DNA from: Acidobacteriota bacterium
GTDB lineage: Bacteria; Acidobacteriota; Vicinamibacteria; Vicinamibacterales; UBA8438
DNA length: 29,810 nucleotides
Assembly (NCBI GenBank): GCA_005778315.1
Contig: SXOW01000513.1
Coordinates: 1-29,810, forward strand
Direction of reading: 5' to 3'
Positions 24,378 to 29,810 of this stretch are shown in pieces (positions within the stretch are counted from its first letter, which is position 1; every line of letters begins with the position of its first letter). The notes beneath the pieces were generated by a model, which made no database searches, had not been told where the DNA came from, and saw only the letters and a program-made list of their open reading frames with translations. A program made the position numbers and the translations under genes.

Positions 24378-26765
24378 TCAGTTGGCGGGATCCGCCGCCA
24401 TCCGCATCTGAAACGGCGGACTCGCCACGATGCCTTCAATCACCGAGACGAACGCGTAGTTATCCATCGCGGCGTCTCGCTTGATCTGGCGGACAACCGG
24501 TGCGTCGGTCGGCTCCAGCCCCCGTCCCAGCGCGTAGGTCAGAAGCCGGTCGGTCACGGTGGTCATGAAGTCGTCCGCGTGACTCAGCAACACGGCTCGG
24601 AGCTCGGCCGGGCCGTCGAACGTCGTGCCGTCCGGAAAGATGGCCGACGGGTCGATGGGCAGTCCAGAAGGATAGAACTCCCTCCACTCGCCGATGGCGT
24701 CAAAATTCTCCAGGGCGAAACCCAGCTGATCCATCTGGGCGTGACAGCTGGCGCACACCGGATTCGCACGATGCGCGGCCATCTGCTCGCGCATCGGCAG
24801 CACCTTGCGCGGGTCCCGGTCTTCTTCGAGATCGGGTACGTTCGGGGGGGGCGGCGGTGGTGGAGCGCCCAAGATGTTGTCCAGAATCCACTTGCCCCGG
24901 ATGACCGGCGACGTCCGATTGGCCCGCGACGTCCCGGTCAAGATCGAGCCCTGGCCCAACAACCCGCGGCGCACGCCGTCCGCTGGTAACGACACGCGCC
25001 GAAAGCGTTCTCCCCGGACGCCCGCAATCCCGTAGTGGGTAGCCAGCCGTTCGTTCAGGAACGTGTAGTCCGCGTCCAGCAGATCGAGGAGGCTGCGATT
25101 CTCGCGGATGATGCTGTCAAAGAACAGCTGAGTCTCGCGCTCGAACGCGGTGCGCAGGGCGTCGTCGAAGTGAAACAGGAGTTCAGGACTCGGCTGTAAC
25201 GACGCGACGTTGCGAGTGTGCAGCCACTGCCCGGCGAAGTTGTCCACCAGCGCCTGCGAGCGGGGATCCGCCAGCATACGACGCACCTGGCGGGCGAGTT
25301 CGTCTGGCTGGTGCAGCGTTCCCCCGACGGCGACCGTCAACAGCTCGTCATCTGGAATACTGCTCCACAGAAAAAACGACAGCCGGGATGCGAGCTCGAC
25401 ATCCGAAATGCGATACGGCGTCTGCGGCGGCACCGACGGCGGCTGGGCCTCGAAACGGAACAGGAAGCTGGGGCTCACGAGGATGCCCCGTACCGCCAAC
25501 TCGATGCCGGCCTCCAACCCGCCGGTGCGGGACCCGTCGCGATACAGCGACAACGGAATCTCGAGATCCGCATCGGTCACCGGGCGTCGATAGGCCCGCC
25601 GCGCCAGTGTGGCGATGATCGTGCGGGCGCAGGTCGCGGTGTCCTGCGGGTCGGACGTCGGCGTGCACACGAGCAGCCGGCTGCGACTGGGCGAGTCACT
25701 GACGAACGCTTTGCGAGACGGAGGGCCGGTAATCGTGACACTAGACACGGCCGGCTCGCCATTGGTGGCCCGATATGGGTCGCGGCGCAGGTCCGGGGCG
25801 AACAGGTCTTCGACGTAGGCCGAGGTCTTCGCGGCGAAGTACACCTGCACCTGGTACGACCCCGCCCGAACCGGCGCCGTGAACCGCAGGCTGTCCAGGA
25901 TGGCCTCGATGCGATCGTCGCCGCGCAGACCCTCCAACAGTGGCCCGCCGACCGTCCCGGTCCATATCCTCGCCCCGTCGAGGCTCACGTCAAGCCGGTG
26001 CGGTTCGCTGGTGATGCCCATGAACCCGCCGTCCACACCGCCCTCCTGAGGCCGCATCTCGAAGCGGTAGTCACCGTCCACCGGGAAGTAGTAGCGAAAC
26101 GCGGTGCCGCCACGCGACCCGAAGGGCAGGTCGTCGCTCAGGCGAGCCCCCTGGTCACGATCCGTCGGCACCAGAATCGTCTCCGGCGGCGGTGACCCCC
26201 GAAGGCGTCCCAGGGCCATCTGGCCAATCTTCGCGGCCGCGCCCAGGTAGCGCTCCGTCAAGGCCGAAGACAACGTCAGGGCGTCGGCGTTGTTGTCGAA
26301 ACCATACGCGGCGTTGTCGGCGGGCAGAAGCGAGACATCGACCTCCACCGCCAGCAGATCGCGCACGGCGTTCCGGTATTCGGCGCGATTCAACCGATGC
26401 AGGGTCGGCCTGCCCGGGTTGGGCCGCTCGGCGGCGGCCCGGTCAAGCGCTGTTTCCAGCCAGGTGACCACGGTGTCAGTCTCGGCGGCGTCCGGCCGCG
26501 GTCGCCCCGCGGGCGGCATGGCCCCGGTGCGCAATTTCCGCACGACGTCCTCCCACACGTCTGGACGCTCGGCCACCTGCGTCAGGTCGTGGGTGTCGAG
26601 GGCCAACCCACCGATTTGGGCACGCTCGTTGTGGCAGGCGAAGCAGTACTGCCGCAGGACCGCTCCCACCGCTGGTCCAGTGGACGGCGCGTCCTGCGCG
26701 GCGGTCGAGGGCGCCGCCACCAGCCCGAGCAGGGCCACGGACAGCACCGGCCGAAGGTTCCTCAT
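24378..26765 (-). CDS. DUF1592/DUF1588/DUF1585 multidomain cytochrome-like protein
   Basis: A 795-residue exported protein. A signal peptide (LSVALLGLVAAPSTAAQ) is followed by a cytochrome-like haem site CFACH (residues 41-45, Planctomycete-cytochrome type). Next come LDTHDLTQVAERPDVWEDVV, the DUF1587 block TLHRLNRAEYRNAVRDLL, a carbohydrate-binding-like beta region around GDYRFEMRPQEGG, and the DUF1595/DUF1592 blocks ASRLSFFLWSSIPDDELL and NFAGQWLHTRNV. DUF1588 contains VCASCHAQMDQLGFALENFD (about residue 665), a second CxxCH, and the end is DUF1585 (DFMTTVTDRLLTYALGRGLE). The family is thought to work in redox chemistry or polymer degradation but is not characterised. Its start overlaps the ankyrin gene stop as ATGA, so the two are translationally coupled. 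Confidence 0.9.
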   Translation of the reverse strand: MRNLRPVLSVALLGLVAAPSTAAQDAPSTGPAVGAVLRQYCFACHNERAQIGGLALDTHDLTQVAERPDVWEDVVRKLRTGAMPPAGRPRPDAAETDTVVTWLETALDRAAAERPNPGRPTLHRLNRAEYRNAVRDLLAVEVDVSLLPADNAAYGFDNNADALTLSSALTERYLGAAAKIGQMALGRLRGSPPPETILVPTDRDQGARLSDDLPFGSRGGTAFRYYFPVDGDYRFEMRPQEGGVDGGFMGITSEPHRLDVSLDGARIWTGTVGGPLLEGLRGDDRIEAILDSLRFTAPVRAGSYQVQVYFAAKTSAYVEDLFAPDLRRDPYRATNGEPAVSSVTITGPPSRKAFVSDSPSRSRLLVCTPTSDPQDTATCARTIIATLARRAYRRPVTDADLEIPLSLYRDGSRTGGLEAGIELAVRGILVSPSFLFRFEAQPPSVPPQTPYRISDVELASRLSFFLWSSIPDDELLTVAVGGTLHQPDELARQVRRMLADPRSQALVDNFAGQWLHTRNVASLQPSPELLFHFDDALRTAFERETQLFFDSIIRENRSLLDLLDADYTFLNERLATHYGIAGVRGERFRRVSLPADGVRRGLLGQGSILTGTSRANRTSPVIRGKWILDNILGAPPPPPPPNVPDLEEDRDPRKVLPMREQMAAHRANPVCASCHAQMDQLGFALENFDAIGEWREFYPSGLPIDPSAIFPDGTTFDGPAELRAVLLSHADDFMTTVTDRLLTYALGRGLEPTDAPVVRQIKRDAAMDNYAFVSVIEGIVASPPFQMRMAADPAN

Positions 26766-28348
26766 CTAGCCAGGACCTCCTCTGGAATCGCGGCCGCGCA
26801 GGGGGCCGGACACACAATCTCGGTAGCACCCAAGGCCCGCAGGAGCACCGCGGTGTGTGGATGCGCCGCGAATGAGTTGCCGTACTCCACACCGTCCGCC
26901 ACCCGTAGCGGGGTCCGTCCGTCCTTGGCCACGACGTCGAGCCGTGCACCACGGTCAAACAGATACTGCACCACGGTGTTGGCGCCCCGGTATGCCGCGG
27001 CATGCATCGCCGTCTCGCCCACGTCGCTCACCGCGTTGACATCGGCACCCTGCTCTTCGACCAGCAGCCGGACCGCCTCGAGGACTTGGGCCTCACTGGC
27101 GCGGTCCTGATTCGACGCCCAGGAGATCCCGGCCGCTGCCATCAACGTCGTCGTGTTGTCGACGGTATTGATTGTGGGGTCGGCGCCGTGTGCGAGCAGC
27201 ACCCGCATGACCTCGACATCGGCCGCCTTCGCCGCCAACATCAACGCCGTGGCGCCAGTCATGTGCCGGCGGTACCTGGCACCGGACCATCTCGGCTCCT
27301 CCTGCGTGTTCCGACCGTTGACGTCTGCGCCATGCGCCAGCAGCGCCTCGATCACGCGAATGCGGTCGAGCTGTACCACGATGAACTGATCGCTGATGTG
27401 CCAGTTGGCCACGTGCACGGCGGCCTGGAGTGGCCGGCCGAAGATATTGCCGGGTGGAACGGTCTCGGAATCTTGCTCGCTGTAGCCGATGCGTCTGAAC
27501 TCCAACGGCATCGGCTGGGCCCGCACGCCCTGCACCGTCAACCCAGTGGATCCGCCTTCGACGTTCGGGTCGGCTCCGCGGGAAAGCAGTAGATCGACGA
27601 GATCCTCGTGGCCGTTGACTACCGCAATGAGCAATGGGCTCGCACCATCGGGACGCCGCTCATTCACGTCGGCACCGGCTGCGAGCAAGGCCTGCACGGC
27701 ACCGAGGCTCCCTTTGCGCGTGGCGAACATGAGCGGTGACGTCCCGCTATTGGAGCGGGCGTGGATGTCAGCGCCGTGCGCGATCAGCGTCTCGACGACC
27801 TCAGTGTGCCCTTCGGTCGCGGCCCACATCAGCGCGGATTGCCCGTTCCATGCCTCCGTCGCATCGATGTTGGCGCCGACGGTCAACAGCACCTGTACCG
27901 CATCCACCGCGCCGGAGCGAGCCGCCAGCATGAGCGGCGTCTCGCCCGCGTTCACGGTGTGGCGTGGATCGTTTGGATCGGCGCCGGCGGTCACAAGGGG
28001 CCCAATGGTGGCGACGGTCCCGTTGCGAGACGCCAGGCCCAGCGGGGTGACGCCGTACTCGTTCGATACGTTCACGTTGGCACCGGCAGAGAGCAGCAAC
28101 GCGGCGGTCGCCGCATCGTCGAGGTACACCGCCCAGTGCAGCGCGGTCGCCCCATCGGCCTGCGTGGCGTTGACATCCACCCCTGCCTCAAGCAACGAGC
28201 GCACTGCCGCGGCGTCGCTCCGCCGGACGGCGTCGACCAGCGGCAGGTCGCTCCCGGCCACAGCCACGTGGCTACCCACGCCGCTCAGCACCACCGCGAG
28301 GAAGACGGCCCGGCCGGTGAGTCTGGACATACTGCGAACCGGTGTCAT
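26762..28348 (-). CDS. Secreted ankyrin-repeat protein
   Basis: A 528-residue exported protein made mostly of about eleven ankyrin repeats. A signal peptide (RLTGRAVFLAVVLSGVGSHVAVAG) leads directly into the first repeat, LVDAVRRSDAAAVRSLLEAG. Typical repeats are GATALHWAVYLDDAATAALL, GQSALMWAATEGHTEVVETL and GASPLLIAVVNGHEDLVDLL. The array is interrupted after the seventh repeat by about 75 non-repeat residues containing PLEFRRIGYSEQDSETVPPG and HISDQFIVVQ, then resumes. Ankyrin arrays bind proteins; here the partner is probably the DUF1592/DUF1552 pair encoded next to it, given the ATGA overlap. An ATG six codons in is an alternative start. The two C-terminal cysteines (CPAPC) could form a disulphide. 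Confidence 0.88.
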   Translation of the reverse strand: MTPVRSMSRLTGRAVFLAVVLSGVGSHVAVAGSDLPLVDAVRRSDAAAVRSLLEAGVDVNATQADGATALHWAVYLDDAATAALLLSAGANVNVSNEYGVTPLGLASRNGTVATIGPLVTAGADPNDPRHTVNAGETPLMLAARSGAVDAVQVLLTVGANIDATEAWNGQSALMWAATEGHTEVVETLIAHGADIHARSNSGTSPLMFATRKGSLGAVQALLAAGADVNERRPDGASPLLIAVVNGHEDLVDLLLSRGADPNVEGGSTGLTVQGVRAQPMPLEFRRIGYSEQDSETVPPGNIFGRPLQAAVHVANWHISDQFIVVQLDRIRVIEALLAHGADVNGRNTQEEPRWSGARYRRHMTGATALMLAAKAADVEVMRVLLAHGADPTINTVDNTTTLMAAAGISWASNQDRASEAQVLEAVRLLVEEQGADVNAVSDVGETAMHAAAYRGANTVVQYLFDRGARLDVVAKDGRTPLRVADGVEYGNSFAAHPHTAVLLRALGATEIVCPAPCAAAIPEEVLAR

Positions 28349-28402
28349 GGCGTCTCTATGACTCCAAATCCTACTATGTCGGAGGCTCCACGGGGAGTGC
28401 GA

Positions 28403-28408
28403 TAAACT
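28403..28408 (+). promoter_or_regulatory. Candidate -10 element (TAAACT) before the exonuclease gene
   Basis: TAAACT ends 11 bases before the ATG at 28420, which predicts a leader of only four or five bases. There is no Shine-Dalgarno sequence. The divergent ankyrin gene starts 71 bases away. Confidence 0.35.
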
Positions 28409-28419
28409 TCGCGGGATAC

Positions 28420-29268
28420 ATGGACATCGAACCGCTCGCGCGACAACTCGCCGGCCGCCTCACCCTGGCGAGACCGTTGGTGTGCGTGGACCTGGAAGCA
28501 ACCGGCGTGTGGCCCGGACAGGACCGCATCGTCCAGATCGCCATCGCCACCATCCATCCAGACGGCCGCCTGTCCACCTGGTCATCGCTGGTGAACCCAG
28601 AGCGTCCGATGCCCCCTGATGCTCAGGCCATCCACGGCATCAGCGACGCGATGGTGGCCACGTCACCGACGTTCGCCGACTTGGCGCCGACGGTGAGCGC
28701 GCTGCTCACCGACTGTGACCTCACCGGTTACAACGTCGAACGATACGACCGGCGCCTGCTGGCGGCTGAATTTCGCCGAGCGGGATGTGCCGACCCGATG
28801 GTGGGAGCCCGCGTCCTTGACGCCTACACCCTCTTCGCGCGTCGTGAGCCGCGGAGCCTCGACGCCGCGTTGCGTTTCTACCGGGTCGAGGCCGGGAACA
28901 CGCCGCGGCAGGCGCATGATGCGAGAAGCGATGTCGAGGCCACGGTCGCGGTCCTGGCCGCGCAGTTGGAGACCTACACCGACCTGCCCCAGACCGTGGA
29001 TGCCCTCCACGCCTGGCTATATCCGATCGACCCCAACCGGATCGACGCCGACGGCAGATTGGTGTGGCGGGACGGTGTTGCCACCGTGGCGTTCGGGGCC
29101 CAGGCGGGTACGGCGCTGACCGAGTTGGCGGACAACGACCGCAGTTTCCTCGAGTGGGTCTTGCGCAAAGACTTCTCGCCTGAGGTCAAGGCGATCGTCG
29201 AGGCGGCGCTAGAGGGACGATTCCCGATCCACGGGGAGACCGAGACGACGACCGCCGGGAGTGCCTGA
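28420..29268 (+). CDS. DnaQ-like 3'-5' exonuclease with DUF3820-like C-terminus
   Basis: A 282-residue DEDDh exonuclease. Starting at the ATG at 28420 gives MDIEPLARQLAGRL followed at once by the exonuclease fold; the frame is open upstream to 28342 but that would cross the promoter region. Exo I is VCVDLEATGV (Asp24, Glu26), Exo II is GYNVERYDRRLLAAEF (Asp110), and Exo III is HDARSDVEATVAV (His166, Asp171), the full catalytic set of the DNA polymerase III epsilon family. The C-terminal 80 residues (VATVAFGAQAGTALTELADN, then SFLEWVLRKDF) resemble the short DUF3820-type domain found behind such exonucleases. It is not fused to a polymerase or helicase, so a role in repair or RNA/DNA trimming is more likely than replication proofreading. 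Confidence 0.88.
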   Translation: MDIEPLARQLAGRLTLARPLVCVDLEATGVWPGQDRIVQIAIATIHPDGRLSTWSSLVNPERPMPPDAQAIHGISDAMVATSPTFADLAPTVSALLTDCDLTGYNVERYDRRLLAAEFRRAGCADPMVGARVLDAYTLFARREPRSLDAALRFYRVEAGNTPRQAHDARSDVEATVAVLAAQLETYTDLPQTVDALHAWLYPIDPNRIDADGRLVWRDGVATVAFGAQAGTALTELADNDRSFLEWVLRKDFSPEVKAIVEAALEGRFPIHGETETTTAGSA

Positions 29269-29308
29269 CGGTCGGTGCCCCCCGCCGCAACGGGGGGCGC
29301 CAGCCGTC
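29267..29308. terminator. Strong bidirectional hairpin
   Basis: GACGG-tc-GGTGCCCCCCG (29267-29284) pairs with CGGGGGGCGCC-ag-CCGTC (29291-29308) around the loop CCGCAA. Eleven pairs (one G-T) and five pairs are separated by a 2x2 internal loop. It begins inside the exonuclease stop codon and lies before the end of the convergent YCII gene. No U-tract. Confidence 0.65.
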
Positions 29309-29340
29309 GGGGGTGGATCACGAAGGCTGAGTCAGGCGCA

Positions 29341-29685
29341 CTACGGCATCTGCATCAACGGCAGGATTTCGATCGTGCCGTCCATGACCGTCAGATGCGG
29401 GCACGTGAGCGACAACCGCTGAATCGCTTGGATGGTTTTCCCTTCGAGGATACAGTAGCCGGCCACGTAGCTGCCGCTGTTCCCCGCCCGTTTGGCCTTG
29501 ACCGCTTTCGCCTTCCCCACCAACTGGACCGCGGCGGAACTCTGGACTGGCGCGCCGTGCACCAGGGCACCCGCCTTGCCCAGCTTTTCCATGTAGGCGC
29601 CCCACTTCTTCATCAGCGCGTCATTTTCCTTGGGCGACAACTTGCTGCCGTCTCCACCGCGATACAACACCAGGAACTTCGCCAT
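29341..29685 (-). CDS. YCII-related domain protein
   Basis: A 114-residue cytoplasmic protein of the YCII-related (PF03795) family, a ferredoxin-like fold common as small stand-alone proteins and next to ECF sigma factors. Visible marks are the N-terminal strand MAKFLVLYRGG, the helix MKKWGAYMEKLGKAGALVHG, and the C-terminal SYVAGYCILEG…GTIEILPLM. A lysine-rich loop (VGKAKAVKAKRAG) replaces the shorter connection seen in many members. The start is certain: AAGGAG lies eight bases upstream and a TATACT promoter element further up. No sigma factor gene lies next to it within the window; the right-hand neighbour is not seen. Biochemical function unknown. Confidence 0.85.
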   Translation of the reverse strand: MAKFLVLYRGGDGSKLSPKENDALMKKWGAYMEKLGKAGALVHGAPVQSSAAVQLVGKAKAVKAKRAGNSGSYVAGYCILEGKTIQAIQRLSLTCPHLTVMDGTIEILPLMQMP

Positions 29686-29718
29686 GATCGCTCTCCTTAG
29701 GACATGAACCGAAAGGGG

Positions 29719-29724
29719 AGTATA
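29719..29724 (-). promoter_or_regulatory. Candidate -10 element (TATACT) of the YCII gene
   Basis: On the minus strand TATACT is followed, after a leader of about 25 bases, by CTAAGGAGAG and the ATG at 29685. A conventional leadered promoter; the -35 position is occupied by the palindrome at 29730-29762. Confidence 0.5.
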
Positions 29725-29729
29725 CCGGC

Positions 29730-29762
29730 ATCAGGGACTGGTGTCGCGACGCCACCCCTGAT
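29730..29762. promoter_or_regulatory. 33-bp near-perfect palindrome over the -35 region
   Basis: ATCAGGG (29730-29736) with CCCTGAT (29756-29762), and TGGTGTCG (29739-29746) with CGACGCCA (29747-29754), form an almost continuous inverted repeat centred at 29746/29747, with one G-T pair and a small asymmetry. It overlaps the -35 position of the YCII promoter. It could be an operator, or the terminator of a gene beyond the window. Confidence 0.5.
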
Positions 29763-29810
29763 CCCTGGGTGTATCGTCTGGCCACGCGGAGCCGGGCTTG
29801 TGCCGCGCCG

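Noticed and set aside
25218..26195. 325-codon open frame opposite the DUF1592 gene
   Set aside because: The translation is low in hydrophobic residues and rich in Arg/Gln/His, with no recognisable domain; the minus strand holds the well-supported gene.

Overview
The window is a GC-rich bacterial chromosome fragment that reads like Acidobacteriota, probably a Vicinamibacteria-type soil or marine lineage. This is inferred from family content, not from a marker gene. The clues are an ankyrin / DUF1592 cytochrome / DUF1552 operon, two secreted proteins of a 'DLQGVW…YEYACHEGNYG' family, secreted PQQ-type beta-propellers, a DUF6265 protein, and many signal-peptide proteins without a well-known function. 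No rRNA, tRNA, CRISPR array, insertion sequence or phage gene was seen.

Layout. 1-2050 (minus): a PQQ-dependent dehydrogenase followed by the start of an MFS exporter that runs off the left edge. 2193-3184 (plus): an MDR-type dehydrogenase broken by two +1 frameshifts. 3251-4564 (minus): an HI0933/BaiN-type flavoprotein. 4736-7211 (plus): a PQQ-like beta-propeller protein and a secreted family protein, the second facing its own paralogue at 7276-8274 (minus). 8504-8750 (minus): a decayed MDR dehydrogenase remnant. 8869-9663 (minus): a secreted Ig-like/DUF11-like repeat protein. 9957-11535 (plus): a membrane-anchored protein with a proline-rich tandem repeat and a duplicated C-terminal domain. 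11677-12624 (plus): a secreted metallo-beta-lactamase-fold hydrolase.

The centrepiece, 12680-21412, is a complete quinohemoprotein amine dehydrogenase (QHNDH) locus. The minus strand carries qhpG, qhpA, qhpD, qhpC and qhpB; the divergent plus strand carries qhpF and qhpE. QhpA is the diheme alpha subunit, QhpB the beta-propeller beta subunit, and QhpC the small gamma subunit that receives the cysteine tryptophylquinone (CTQ) and three thioether cross-links. QhpD is the radical SAM enzyme that makes the thioethers, QhpG the flavin monooxygenase that oxidises the tryptophan, QhpE the subtilisin-like protease that removes the leader, and QhpF the ABC transporter that moves the modified peptide to the periplasm. 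All seven QhpC cross-linking residues and the CTQ tryptophan are present at the expected spacing. The holoenzyme would oxidise primary amines in the periplasm and pass electrons to the respiratory chain. The AraC-type regulator QhpR known from Paracoccus is not in the window.

21425-22848 (minus) holds a single-TM protein and a DUF6265 protein. 22991-28348 (minus) is an operon of a secreted ankyrin protein, a DUF1592 multidomain cytochrome-like protein and a Tat-exported DUF1552 protein. 28420-29268 (plus) is a DnaQ-type exonuclease and 29341-29685 (minus) a YCII-domain protein. Several genes start at or within a few bases of the predicted transcription start and lack a Shine-Dalgarno sequence, so leaderless mRNAs are likely. 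GC-rich hairpins without U-tracts sit between convergent genes.
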